Shown here: piece after piece, positions 41,292 through 50,840 of the stretch
Numbering within the stretch: the first letter of the stretch is position 1
How the letters are laid out: each line of letters begins with the position of its first letter
Assembly: GCA_021324455.1 (NCBI GenBank)
Contig: JAJPJA010000005.1
Coordinates: 1-64,000 of the forward strand
Reading direction: 5' to 3'
Origin: Pseudomonadota bacterium
Lineage (GTDB): Bacteria; Desulfobacterota; Binatia; Binatales; Binataceae
DNA length: 64,000 nucleotides
Notes under the pieces: generated by a model
The model's database searches: none
Told to the model about the DNA's origin: nothing
What the model saw: the letters and a program-made list of their open reading frames with translations, nothing else
Program-made: the position numbers and the translations under genes

Positions 41292-42601
41292 ACTTCGACC
41301 CCGTGCGCAAGATCGCCGACGCCGTACTTTACGAAGGATACGTGCTGTATCCCTACCGGGCGTCGGCGCGCAAGAATCAGCTCCGATGGCAGTTCGGGGT
41401 GCTGGCGCCGCGCAGCTGGAGCCGGGCCGGCGGATGCGAGCATTGGTGGCGCCAGACCGAATGCCTGCTGGAATGCACCGCTGCCGCGCGCCTGGCAGGA
41501 AAGCTGCGCTTTCTCCAAATTGCCCGGCGCCGCGTTGAAATCGCCGACGCCGCCGGCGCCTTCCATCCGGTTGCCCGCGCCGAGATCGAAGGAACGCTGC
41601 ATACTTCGTGGGAAGAAGGCGTTGAACGAGAAGTGGATTTCGCGCTCGCCCTTAACCCTGAAACGGCGGCGGACGCGGCCGTGCCGTTTGAATTTCCGGC
41701 CGGCACGGAGGTTGACGCGATCGGCGGCGCCGCACGCATCCGGCGGGTTCAGACCGCGCTGCGCGGGATGCTGCGAATCCAGGCGGAACCCGCAGCGGGC
41801 GCACGCCGGCTGCTGAAATTGCGCGTGCGCGAGGAGAACCTCACCCCCTGGACGGCGCTCGACGCCTCCCGCGACGACGTCGTGCCGGCCTTCCTCGTCG
41901 GCGCTCACATGTTGCTGGGGGTCGAGAAGGCCGCTTTCGTCTCTCTGCTTGACCCTCCGGGTTGGGCCGCAGAGGCCGCAAGCGGATGCGCCAACGTACG
42001 GACGTGGCCGGTGATGGCCGGCGCGCCGGGCGATCGCAGCCTGATCCTCTCCTCGCCCATAATCCTGGAAGACTATCCGCAAGTCGCGCCGGAAAGTCCG
42101 GCCGATCTGTTCGACGCCGCCGAGATTGACGAAATCCTGACCCTGCGCACGATGACGCTGACCGAGCAGGAAAAACGCGAAGCCCGCGCCACCGACCCGC
42201 GCGCCGCCGCCCTGATCGATCGCGTCGAGCGGATGCCGCCCGAAATACTGCGGCGCCTGCACGGCGTAATTCGCAACGTGCATCCTTCGCGCGAGGACCT
42301 GGCCAACGCACCGTGGTGGGAGGCCGGCGCCGATCCCGAGATCGATCCAATCGAAGTGGAGGGAGTCGCGGTCGGCAAGGGCAGCCGCGTCAGCCTGCGT
42401 CCGCGGCTCAATCGCGCCGACGCGCAGGATATGTTCCTTGACGGACGCGTCGCGCGCGTGGCGGGCGTTTTTCGCGACCTTGACGGCAATTCCTACCTGG
42501 CCGTCACGCTCGAGGACGATCCCGCCGCGGAACTGTATCAATGGCACGGCCGCTTTCTGTACTTCCAGCCTGACGAGATCGTGCCGATGGATCGGTCGTG
42601 A
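41288..42601 (+). CDS. uncharacterised protein, hydrogenase-locus associated
   Basis: 437 aa; ATGA-type overlap with the NifU-like gene. Confidence 0.7.
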   Translation: MNFDPVRKIADAVLYEGYVLYPYRASARKNQLRWQFGVLAPRSWSRAGGCEHWWRQTECLLECTAAARLAGKLRFLQIARRRVEIADAAGAFHPVARAEIEGTLHTSWEEGVEREVDFALALNPETAADAAVPFEFPAGTEVDAIGGAARIRRVQTALRGMLRIQAEPAAGARRLLKLRVREENLTPWTALDASRDDVVPAFLVGAHMLLGVEKAAFVSLLDPPGWAAEAASGCANVRTWPVMAGAPGDRSLILSSPIILEDYPQVAPESPADLFDAAEIDEILTLRTMTLTEQEKREARATDPRAAALIDRVERMPPEILRRLHGVIRNVHPSREDLANAPWWEAGADPEIDPIEVEGVAVGKGSRVSLRPRLNRADAQDMFLDGRVARVAGVFRDLDGNSYLAVTLEDDPAAELYQWHGRFLYFQPDEIVPMDRS

Positions 42602-43047
42602 ACCGGGCTTGCCAATTCTGGTCTGAGTTATGCGGACTGGCGGTGCCGGAACGGTTCAGGCACCGATGGCGGTCACAAGCACAATATCCGCTCGCATTCA
42701 TCTTCGTGGCGAACCGTTCACAATGGCGGCACTATAAAGCTATTAATATCGCAGAAAGTAGCTATTTGAAAATATGCGGCACTCGCGCTGTCGTACCGCC
42801 TGGACCGCGTCCGCGAGCGCCGCGTCTTTGCTTCCATTCGCGGCATACATACATTTCCTTGACGCCCTTCCCGGTGGAGCGCATCGTAACGATGTAAGTT
42901 CCGATCTTCCGATTTTATCGCCAGCGGAGGCCGGATATGGTTTCCGACTCTTCCTGACTGACCGGCGCTTCACAACTTGAAGCGGCCGCGGATTTCGTCC
43001 GGAGCGGCGGGCGCACGACGGAGTTCCAACCGGTCTGAAGTCTTTGC

Positions 43048-43065
43048 CATGCGGTATTACGCATG
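43048..43065. promoter_or_regulatory. inverted repeat CATGCG-N6-CGCATG just upstream of the hydrogenase SD
   Basis: 6-bp arms, 6-nt spacer. Confidence 0.3.
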
Positions 43066-43089
43066 CCTTTGTGCAAAGGAGGCTTCCTC

Positions 43090-44154
43090 ATGCCTCAGTC
43101 ACAAACTCCCCTCACTGAAGCCGGCCGCGCGCATCAGGGCCTCAAGGAAGTGAATATACTGTGGACGCCCGACGGCTTGAGCTGCGACGGCGATACCGTT
43201 TCGGTCACCAACGCCACTCTGCCCAGTATCGAGGATGTGGTTCTCGGCGCGATTCCCGGCCTGCCGAAGGTCAATCTCATCAACCGCGTGCTCGCTTATC
43301 AGAACGGCGACGAGCTGATGAAGTTCTTCTATGACGCGTGGGAGGGCCGGCTTGACCCGTTCGTCTTCGTGGTCGAAGGTTCGATCCCGAACGAGAAGAT
43401 AAAGCAGGAAGGATATTGGGCGGCGATCGGCTCCGACCCCAAAACCGGCCAGCCGATTACGCTCAACGAATGGATCGACCGGCTCGCCCCCAAAGCCTGG
43501 GCCGTGATCGCGGTGGGTACCTGCGCGGCCTACGGCGGGATCCATGCGATGCAGGGCAATCCGACCGGTTCGATGGGACTGGCGGATTATCTGGGATGGC
43601 ACTGGCGGTCCAAAGCCGGCCTGCCGGTGGTGAACGTGCCCGGATGCCCGGTGCAGCCCGACAACATGATGGAGACGCTGCTCTACCTGCTCTATCAGGC
43701 GGCGGGAATGGCGCCGATGATCCCGCTGGACGATATGCTGCGGCCCACCTGGCTGTTCGGCAAGACGGTCCATGAAGGATGCGACCGCGCCGGCTACTAC
43801 GAGCAGGCCGATTTCGGCCGCGAATACGGCACGCCCAAGTGCATGGTGAAAATCGGATGCTGGGGGCCGGTGGTGAACTGCAACGTCACCAAGCGCGGAT
43901 GGATGGACGGGCTGGGCGGATGCCCCAACGTGGGCGGCATCTGCATCGGCTGCACGATGCCGGGCTTTCCCGACAAGTTCATGCCGTTCATGGACGAGCC
44001 GCCCGGCGGCAGCCTGTCCTCGGCCGCGCTGCAGCCGTATGGCAAAGCGATCCGGGCGCTGCGGGCGATTACCAATCGCAGCGCCAATCGCGAGCCCAAA
44101 TGGCGGCATCCGGGAGAACGCCTGACCACCGGCTATAAGACCGATGCATACTGA
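43090..44154 (+). CDS. [NiFe]-hydrogenase small subunit, group 1h-like
   Basis: ILWTPDGLSCDGDTVSV, VIAVGTCAAYGG, NVPGCPVQPDN, GCWGPVVNC, GGICIGCTMPGFPDKFMPF; no Tat signal; SD AAAGGAGG. Confidence 0.93.
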   Translation: MPQSQTPLTEAGRAHQGLKEVNILWTPDGLSCDGDTVSVTNATLPSIEDVVLGAIPGLPKVNLINRVLAYQNGDELMKFFYDAWEGRLDPFVFVVEGSIPNEKIKQEGYWAAIGSDPKTGQPITLNEWIDRLAPKAWAVIAVGTCAAYGGIHAMQGNPTGSMGLADYLGWHWRSKAGLPVVNVPGCPVQPDNMMETLLYLLYQAAGMAPMIPLDDMLRPTWLFGKTVHEGCDRAGYYEQADFGREYGTPKCMVKIGCWGPVVNCNVTKRGWMDGLGGCPNVGGICIGCTMPGFPDKFMPFMDEPPGGSLSSAALQPYGKAIRALRAITNRSANREPKWRHPGERLTTGYKTDAY

Positions 44155-44202
44155 GTACTCACAACCCGACGGTCCGCCGCCAACCAAAGAGAGGATCGGC
44201 TA

Positions 44203-45987
44203 ATGGCTACCGCATCAGCACAACCGACCGGCGCTTCGCAACTGGTCGAAAAGAACTGGGATCCGATCAGCCGGATAGTCGGAAGTTTGGGGATATACAC
44301 GAAAATAGACTTCGGCAGAAGAACGGTCGCCGAATGCCACAGCACTTCATCCATGTTCCGGGGATACAGCGTGTTCATGAAGGGCAAGGATCCGCGCGAC
44401 GCCCATTTCATCACCAGCCGCATCTGCGGCATCTGCGGCGACAATCACGCGGTGTGCTCGATCTATGCCCAGAACATGGCCTACGGCATCAGGACGCCGC
44501 CGCTGGGCGAATGGATATTCAATTTGGGCGAAGCCGCGGAATACATGTTCGACCATAATATATTCCAGGAAAACATGGTCGGCGTGGATTTCTGCGAGCG
44601 GATGGTGCGCGAGACCAATCCCGGCGTCTGGGAAAAGGCGGCGAAAACCGAGGCGCCGCACGCCGCCCGGCACGGTTTCCGCACTATCGGCGATATCATG
44701 ACCGCGCTCAATCCGTTCACCGGCGCCTTTTATCTTGAAGCCCTGCAGATGAGCCGCCTGACGCGCGAGATGTTCTGCCTGATGGAGGGCCGCCACGTGC
44801 ATCCCTCCTCGGTCTATCCCGGCGGCTCCGGCACCGTGCCGACCATCCAGGTTTTCACCGATTATCTGGTGCGCCTGATGAAGTACGTCGAGTACATGAA
44901 AAAAGTCGTGCCGCTGCACGATGACCTGTTCGATTTCTTCTACCAGGCGATGCCCGGCTACGAGGAGGTCGGCAAGCGCAGAATCCTGCTCGGATGCTGG
45001 GGGGCGTGGAACAATCCCGAGGTGTGCGATTACAGGTACGAGCACATGAGCGACTGGGGCCGGCAGATGTTCGCCACTCCCGGCGTCATCGTCGACGGCC
45101 AGCTCGTCACCAACGACCTGGTCGACATCAATCTCGGCATCCGTATCCTGCTCGGCAGTTCATATTACGATGACTGGCAGGAAGGCGAGACCTTCGTCCG
45201 GCGCGACCCGCTCGGCAACGAGGTAGACCAGCGCCATCCGTGGAACCAGACCACGATTCCCAAACCGCAGAAGCGCAGTTTCGAGGGCAAGTACACCTGG
45301 GTGATGTCGCCGCGATGGTACGACAAGCGCACCGCCGAGTACCTGGCACTGGACACCGGCGGCGGACCGATCGCGCGCCTGTGGTCCACGGCGCTGGCGG
45401 GCCTGGTGGATCTGGGCTACGTCAAATCCACCGGCCACAGCGTAAAGATCAGTCTGCCCAAATCCGCGATGCTGCCCGAGACCGAGTTCGAATGGAAGAT
45501 CCCGAAATGGAGCAATGCGATCGAGCGCGATCGCGCCCGCACTTACTTCCAGGCCTACGCCGCCGCCGCCGCGCTCCACTTCGTGGAGCGGGCGATGAAG
45601 GAAGTGCACGCGGGCCGCTCCCGCACCTGGACCGAGTTCAGCGTGCCCGATGAAGCGATCGGATGCGGCTTTCATGAGGCCGTGCGCGGCGTGCTGTCGC
45701 ATCACGTGGTGATCCGCAACCGGAAGATCGCGAACTATCATCCGTATCCGCCGACGCCGTGGAACGCGAGTCCGCGCGATTCCTACGGCACCCTGGGGCC
45801 CTACGAAGACGCGGTGCGCAATACGCCGATCTTCGAGGAAAACGGACCCGACCAGTTCAAGGGCATCGACATCATGCGCGCCGTGCGCAGCTTCGACCCA
45901 TGCCTGCCGTGCGGCGTGCACATGTTTCTGGGCAAAGGAAAAACGCTGGAAGTGCACCATGTGCCGATGCTTGGTGTGACGCGCTGA
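44203..45987 (+). CDS. [NiFe]-hydrogenase large subunit, group 1h-like
   Basis: L1 motif RICGICGDNH; L2 motif DPCLPCGVH followed by a C-terminal extension MFLGKGKTLEVHHVPMLGVTR. Confidence 0.95.
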   Translation: MATASAQPTGASQLVEKNWDPISRIVGSLGIYTKIDFGRRTVAECHSTSSMFRGYSVFMKGKDPRDAHFITSRICGICGDNHAVCSIYAQNMAYGIRTPPLGEWIFNLGEAAEYMFDHNIFQENMVGVDFCERMVRETNPGVWEKAAKTEAPHAARHGFRTIGDIMTALNPFTGAFYLEALQMSRLTREMFCLMEGRHVHPSSVYPGGSGTVPTIQVFTDYLVRLMKYVEYMKKVVPLHDDLFDFFYQAMPGYEEVGKRRILLGCWGAWNNPEVCDYRYEHMSDWGRQMFATPGVIVDGQLVTNDLVDINLGIRILLGSSYYDDWQEGETFVRRDPLGNEVDQRHPWNQTTIPKPQKRSFEGKYTWVMSPRWYDKRTAEYLALDTGGGPIARLWSTALAGLVDLGYVKSTGHSVKISLPKSAMLPETEFEWKIPKWSNAIERDRARTYFQAYAAAAALHFVERAMKEVHAGRSRTWTEFSVPDEAIGCGFHEAVRGVLSHHVVIRNRKIANYHPYPPTPWNASPRDSYGTLGPYEDAVRNTPIFEENGPDQFKGIDIMRAVRSFDPCLPCGVHMFLGKGKTLEVHHVPMLGVTR

Positions 45988-46018
45988 AGTACCGCGCGGC
46001 CTGAGCAACGGAGGAGAG

Positions 46019-46219
46019 ATGGCAGACAACAATCCGCCCAAACCGGTTCATGTATTCGGCACCACCCGCGGGGAGGAACTGGTGAAGCATCGCGGACGCG
46101 AGCACGGCCGCAGCGATGCGGACCCGCGCGGCTATCGCGACGCGCGGGACTCCACCGGCCTCAATGCCAAACAGCGCCGGCCGATCGATCCGGCGATGCC
46201 GAATATTCCGCCGGCCTGA
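46019..46219 (+). CDS. 66-aa charged small protein, hydrogenase operon
   Basis: MADNNPPKPVHVFGTTRGEELVKHRGREHGRSDADPRGYRDARDSTGLNAKQRRPIDPAMPNIPPA; SD GGAGGAG. Confidence 0.65.
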   Translation: MADNNPPKPVHVFGTTRGEELVKHRGREHGRSDADPRGYRDARDSTGLNAKQRRPIDPAMPNIPPA

Positions 46220-46251
46220 AGTGCGGCGGGAATCGCGCGGCAGTCAAGCCG

Positions 46252-46911
46252 ATGAGTTCAGCCGGCGATCGCGATCGCATCACAGGAGCGCGGCCGTCCA
46301 GTGCGATCGCGGCTTTGCGGCAGTTTGCGCGGCCGCGGGCCGCGCAACCCTGCGATTTGTGCGGATCGCCGCTTGACCCGCAACATCGGCATCTGCTCAA
46401 TCCCGCCCAACGCAGGATCCTATGCGCGTGTCCGGCCTGCGTGATCCTGCTCAGCGGCGGGCCGGGCTCCCGCTTTCGGCAGATTCCCGCCCGCGCCGAG
46501 TTGTGGCCGGAGTTCAGTTTGAGCGACGCGCAATGGCAGGCGCTTCAAATCCCGATCGATCTGGCGTTTTTCCTCCGCAGCACGCCGCTCGATAAGATCG
46601 TCGCGCTTTATCCCGCGCCCGGCGGCGCAATCCAATCCTCGCCGCCGCCCCAGGCGTGGGAGGAACTCGCCGCAAAGAACCCCCGGCTGAAAGAGCTGGA
46701 GGCGGACACCGAGGCTTTACTGGTCAACCGGATTCGCGGAGCAAGCGAGGTTTATCGCGCGCCGATCGACGAATGCTACCGGCTGGCGGGGCTGATTCGT
46801 TTAAGCTGGCGCGGCTGGTCGGGCGGCGCCGAAATGTGGGACCAGGTAAATCAGTTTTTCCGCGAGTTGAAGGAGAAATCGGAGCGCGGGCGGGAGGGGC
46901 GCGATGCCTGA
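46252..46911 (+). CDS. DUF5947-like hydrogenase accessory protein
   Basis: CDLCGSPLDPQHRHLLNPAQRRILCACPACVILL and operon position. Confidence 0.7.
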   Translation: MSSAGDRDRITGARPSSAIAALRQFARPRAAQPCDLCGSPLDPQHRHLLNPAQRRILCACPACVILLSGGPGSRFRQIPARAELWPEFSLSDAQWQALQIPIDLAFFLRSTPLDKIVALYPAPGGAIQSSPPPQAWEELAAKNPRLKELEADTEALLVNRIRGASEVYRAPIDECYRLAGLIRLSWRGWSGGAEMWDQVNQFFRELKEKSERGREGRDA

Positions 46912-47569
46912 AGCGGTTCCCGAACTGAATTTCGCGGTCGAAGACGTGCGCCCGCTGCAACGCTCCGCGACGCCGCATCTGATGTTCCGCTTGCGCGTCG
47001 CCCAGACCGCCAAGAAGTCGGCTCCCGCTCCGATTCAGTCGGTGATGCTGCAGTGCCAGATTCGCATCGAGCCGGCGCTCCGCCGGTACAGCGCCGCCGA
47101 GCAAAGCGGCTTATACGACCTGTTCGGCGAACCGCAGCGATGGGGTCAAACGCTTGGGAGCATGCTGTGGACCAACTGCGCCATCACCATACCGGCCTTC
47201 ACGGGCGGGACGACGGTGGACTTGCCGGTGGCCTGCACCTATGACTTCAATCTTGCCGCGACCAAGTATTTCCATGCGCTGCGCGACGGCGAAATTCCCC
47301 TTGAGCTGCTGTTCAGCGGCACGATCTTTTACCTGAGCGGCGCGATGCTGCGGGTGGCTCCGATCGCATGGGACCGGCAAGCCGGTTTCCGTCTGCCGGT
47401 GCGCGTGTGGCATGCCATGATGGACGAGTGCTACTCCAACTTTGCCTGGCTGTGCCTGCGCAAGGACGTATTCGAGCGGCTCTACCGCTACAAGAGCCGG
47501 CGCGCGCTTGCCACCTGGGAGCAGGCGCTGGATAGTCTGCTGGCCAATTCCGAAGAGCGATCCGATTGA
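46904..47569 (+). CDS. DUF6084-like hydrogenase accessory protein
   Basis: ELNFAVEDVRPLQRSATPHLMFRLRV...; overlaps the previous gene; hydrogenase context. Confidence 0.65.
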   Translation: MPEAVPELNFAVEDVRPLQRSATPHLMFRLRVAQTAKKSAPAPIQSVMLQCQIRIEPALRRYSAAEQSGLYDLFGEPQRWGQTLGSMLWTNCAITIPAFTGGTTVDLPVACTYDFNLAATKYFHALRDGEIPLELLFSGTIFYLSGAMLRVAPIAWDRQAGFRLPVRVWHAMMDECYSNFAWLCLRKDVFERLYRYKSRRALATWEQALDSLLANSEERSD

Positions 47570-48156
47570 TGAAGTCTCCGCGCGTGCTGATTGCCGGAAT
47601 CGGCAACATCTTCCTGGGCGATGACGGGTTCGGCGTCGAAGTCGCGCGCCGGCTGTCGGATCGCCGATGGCCCGAGGAGGTGCGGGTCGCCGATTTCGGT
47701 ATCCGCGGCCTCGATCTCGCCTACGCGCTGATGGACAATCCTGAGGTCGTGTTCATGATCGACGCCGCGCCGCGCGGCGGTCCGCCCGGGAGCCTGTACG
47801 TGATCGAAGCCGAAATCGGATCCGATGACGCGGCGGGGCGGTTTCAGATCGAGCCCCATTCCATGGACCCGGTCAAAGTGCTGCGGATGGCCGCGGGGAT
47901 GGGCGCGGCGCCGGCGCGGGTGGTCGTTATCGGATGCGAGCCCGAGGCGATTGCGGAAGATGAACTCGCCATGGAGATGAGCGCGGCGGTGCGGCTTGCG
48001 GTCGATCAGGCTGTGAGCCTTGTGGTACGGCTCGTGGAGCAGCTGTTCAACGATGGAAAATTGCCGGTCGGCGTGCGATCGGCAATGCAATTGGAGATCC
48101 AAGAGGTGCAAGATGGCGATCCGGTCGAGCAGGATGGAACTTCCCGGCATCATTGA
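47566..48156 (+). CDS. hydrogenase maturation protease (HyaD/HupD family)
   Basis: VLIAGIGNIFLGDDGFGVEVARRL; VVVIGCEPE; 4-nt overlap upstream. Confidence 0.92.
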   Translation: MMKSPRVLIAGIGNIFLGDDGFGVEVARRLSDRRWPEEVRVADFGIRGLDLAYALMDNPEVVFMIDAAPRGGPPGSLYVIEAEIGSDDAAGRFQIEPHSMDPVKVLRMAAGMGAAPARVVVIGCEPEAIAEDELAMEMSAAVRLAVDQAVSLVVRLVEQLFNDGKLPVGVRSAMQLEIQEVQDGDPVEQDGTSRHH

Positions 48157-48298
48157 AACCGCTTGCGAAAAACTGACGGGAACCTCGCGCAGTCCGGCGC
48201 CGCGGATCATCGCCGGAGTGACCGGCGTCGCCGCCGTGCTCGCCGTAATCTGGTTTCTTCCCGACCTGATTCGATACATCAAACTGGAGCGGATGTAG
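48113..48298 (+). CDS. 61-aa single-pass membrane protein (DUF6893-like)
   Basis: ...IIAGVTGVAAVLAVIWFLPDLIRYIKLERM, in the hydrogenase operon; overlaps the protease gene in another frame. Confidence 0.6.
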   Translation: MAIRSSRMELPGIIETACEKLTGTSRSPAPRIIAGVTGVAAVLAVIWFLPDLIRYIKLERM

Positions 48299-48328
48299 CG
48301 GCGGCTGCGCCGCGAAGCGGACACTACA

Positions 48329-48841
48329 TTGGCGCGCTACAGGATAGTACCGGGGCGATCGCAGATTTGGGTGGAGGCGCGCTCCAGCCTGCATCCGATA
48401 AAGGCCCGCACCGGCGCGGTGAACGGCTTTATCGAGGCCGAGCTGGGAGCGGACGGCCTCGACCTCAAGGTCGCTCCGCAAGCGCGCATCGAGATTGAAC
48501 TGGACCGCCTCAAAACTGGTAACATGCTGTATGACCGCGAGATGGAACGGCGGCTGGATACGCGCAAATATCCGTTTATCCGCGGCGAAGTCGCGCAGGT
48601 AACCCAACTTGAAGCCGGACGCAGCCTGCGCGTGCGCGGCAATGTCTCGCTTCACGGCGTGACCCGCCGCGTCGAGGGCGAGGTGAGGCTGCGCACCGCC
48701 GGCAGCGATGGTTTCGAAGTGGAGGGCGAGCGCGTTTTCGATATGCGCGATTTCGGACTGAGTCCGCCGCGTATCCTGATGCTGAAAGTCTATCCCGAGG
48801 TCAAGGTGCGCGGACTTTTCGTGGTCGAAAAGCAGGCCTGA
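48329..48841 (+). CDS. YceI family protein
   Basis: ARYRIVPGRSQIWVEARSSLHPIKARTGAVNGFIEAELG...NVSLHGVTRRV; TTG start. Confidence 0.85.
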   Translation: MARYRIVPGRSQIWVEARSSLHPIKARTGAVNGFIEAELGADGLDLKVAPQARIEIELDRLKTGNMLYDREMERRLDTRKYPFIRGEVAQVTQLEAGRSLRVRGNVSLHGVTRRVEGEVRLRTAGSDGFEVEGERVFDMRDFGLSPPRILMLKVYPEVKVRGLFVVEKQA

Positions 48842-48862
48842 TGCGCCCTCAAGGAGAAGCCG

Positions 48863-49132
48863 ATGTGTCTGGGTATCCCCGGTGAAATCCTGGAAGTCCG
48901 CGACGACAACGGAGTGCGCGTGGGCAAAGTGCGCTTTGCCGGTATCACGCGCGAGGTCTGCCTCGAGTACGTGCCCGAGGCGATGCCCGGTGAGTTCGTG
49001 GTGGTGCACGTCGGTTTCGCGATTTCCCGGATCGACGCCGAGGAGGCGGCGCGCGCTTACCGGCTGCTCGAAGAACTGGGACAGACGGCGGAGCTGACCG
49101 CCGACGTGCCCGAATCGGACCACGACCCGTGA
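48863..49132 (+). CDS. hypC: HypC/HybG/HupF hydrogenase maturation chaperone
   Basis: [13 protein letters not shown]-terminus, DYV-like [20 protein letters not shown]. Confidence 0.95.
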   Translation: MCLGIPGEILEVRDDNGVRVGKVRFAGITREVCLEYVPEAMPGEFVVVHVGFAISRIDAEEAARAYRLLEELGQTAELTADVPESDHDP

Positions 49133-50262
49133 AGTACCTCGACGAATACCGCAACCGCGAAATCGCCGCCGCCCTGACGGAGCAGATTGGCCGCGCCGTC
49201 ACCCGCCCGTGGGTGCTGATGGAAGTATGCGGCGGCCAGACGCATTCGATTGTCCGCTACGGAATCGACCGCATGCTTCCGCCGGCGATCGAGCTGGTGC
49301 ATGGCCCCGGATGTCCGGTGTGCGTCACTTCGCTGGAGATGATCGACCGCGCCCACGCGATCGCGCAGCGCCCCGGCGTAATCTTCACCTCCTTCGGCGA
49401 TATGCTGCGGGTACCCGGATCGTGCGGCGACCTGCTGACGCTCAAGGGGCGCGGCGCCGACGTGCGCGTGGTCTATTCGCCGCTGGACGCGGTGCGGATC
49501 GCGCGCGAGAATCCGGCGCGCAAAGTGGTGTTCTTCGGCATCGGGTTCGAGACCACCGCGCCGGCCAACGCGATGGCGCTCTTTCAGGCCAGAAAACTGG
49601 GCGTGAAGAACTTCTCGATGCTGGTATCGCACGTGCTGGTGCCGCCGTCGATCGCCGCCATCCTGCAGGCGCCGGGCAACCGCGTACAGGCCTTCCTGGG
49701 ACCGGGTCATGTCTGCGCCGTGATGGGATATCGCGAATACGAATCGCTCTCCGCACATTATCGCGTGCCAATCGTCATCACCGGCTTCGAGCCGGTCGAC
49801 CTCCTGGAAGGAATCCTGATGGCGGTGCGGCAGCTCGAAGCGGGCCGCGCGCAAGTCGAAAATCAGTACGTGCGTGCGGTAACGCGGGAGGGCAATTGTG
49901 CGGCGCGCAACCTGATCTTCGAAGTGTTCGAAGTGGGCGACCGCAAATGGCGCGGGGTCGGCGCCATCCCCAAATCAGGCTACAGAATCGCCTACGAATA
50001 CCGCGATCACGACGCCGAGAGGCTCTTCGAAGTCGATGAAATCGACACCCATGAGCCGCCCGAATGCATCAGCGGCCTGATCCTGCGCGGACTGAAGAAG
50101 CCCTGCGACTGCCCGGCCTTCGGCAAGCGATGCACCCCGCAAAATCCGCTGGGCGCGACCATGGTTTCGGCCGAAGGCGCGTGCGCCGCCTACTATCAGT
50201 ACGGACGTTATCTCGACACCGGCAATCCGGGAGATCGTTCAGCGGGCGCCGGCGCCAGATGA
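49129..50262 (+). CDS. hypD: hydrogenase formation protein HypD
   Basis: [50 protein letters not shown]. Confidence 0.96.
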   Translation: MKYLDEYRNREIAAALTEQIGRAVTRPWVLMEVCGGQTHSIVRYGIDRMLPPAIELVHGPGCPVCVTSLEMIDRAHAIAQRPGVIFTSFGDMLRVPGSCGDLLTLKGRGADVRVVYSPLDAVRIARENPARKVVFFGIGFETTAPANAMALFQARKLGVKNFSMLVSHVLVPPSIAAILQAPGNRVQAFLGPGHVCAVMGYREYESLSAHYRVPIVITGFEPVDLLEGILMAVRQLEAGRAQVENQYVRAVTREGNCAARNLIFEVFEVGDRKWRGVGAIPKSGYRIAYEYRDHDAERLFEVDEIDTHEPPECISGLILRGLKKPCDCPAFGKRCTPQNPLGATMVSAEGACAAYYQYGRYLDTGNPGDRSAGAGAR

Positions 50263-50840
50263 AAAATACAATTCTGCGCAAAGCCCGGCAGAGCGCCGAT
50301 CTGATGCTGAGCTTCTTCAGCGAGAACGCCGGCGCGCTGGAGCGATGCGTGCGCGAGATGGCGCCGCGGTTGGAGCGCGGCGGGCGCCTGTTCGCGATGG
50401 GCAACGGCGGCTCCGCCTGCGACGCCCAGCACATCGCCGTCGAATTTCAGCATCCGATTATAGAAAAGCGCCAGCCGCTGCCGGCTGTCGCCCTCACCGT
50501 GGATACCGCGACGCTCACGGCAATCGGCAACGACAAGGATTTCTCCTGGGTGTTCGCCGATCAGCTCGAACTGATGGCGCGGCCCGGGGACATCGCGCTG
50601 GGAATCTCCACCTCCGGCGCCTCGGCCAACGTGAATCGGGCGCTGCGGCGCGCGCGCGACAAGGGCCTGATGACAATCGGCTTCGCCGGACGCGACGGCG
50701 GCCAGATGCCCGCATTGTGCGATCATTGTTTCGTGGTCAAGTCATGGTCGATACATCGCATCCAGGAAACCCACACCGCGCTGCTGCATCTGCTGTGGGA
50801 CCTGCTGCACGTAGCGATGGGAGCGGACGATGTCATCTGA
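50259..50840 (+). CDS. SIS-domain / GmhA-like phosphosugar isomerase
   Basis: [35 protein letters not shown]; located between hypD and hypE with overlaps. Confidence 0.88.
   Translation: MKNTILRKARQSADLMLSFFSENAGALERCVREMAPRLERGGRLFAMGNGGSACDAQHIAVEFQHPIIEKRQPLPAVALTVDTATLTAIGNDKDFSWVFADQLELMARPGDIALGISTSGASANVNRALRRARDKGLMTIGFAGRDGGQMPALCDHCFVVKSWSIHRIQETHTALLHLLWDLLHVAMGADDVI

Noticed and set aside
42720-42742. Sigma54-like TGGCGGCACTATAAAGC before the hydrogenase
   Set aside because: GG to GC spacing is 9 nt, not 10, and the -12 box is not TTGC.
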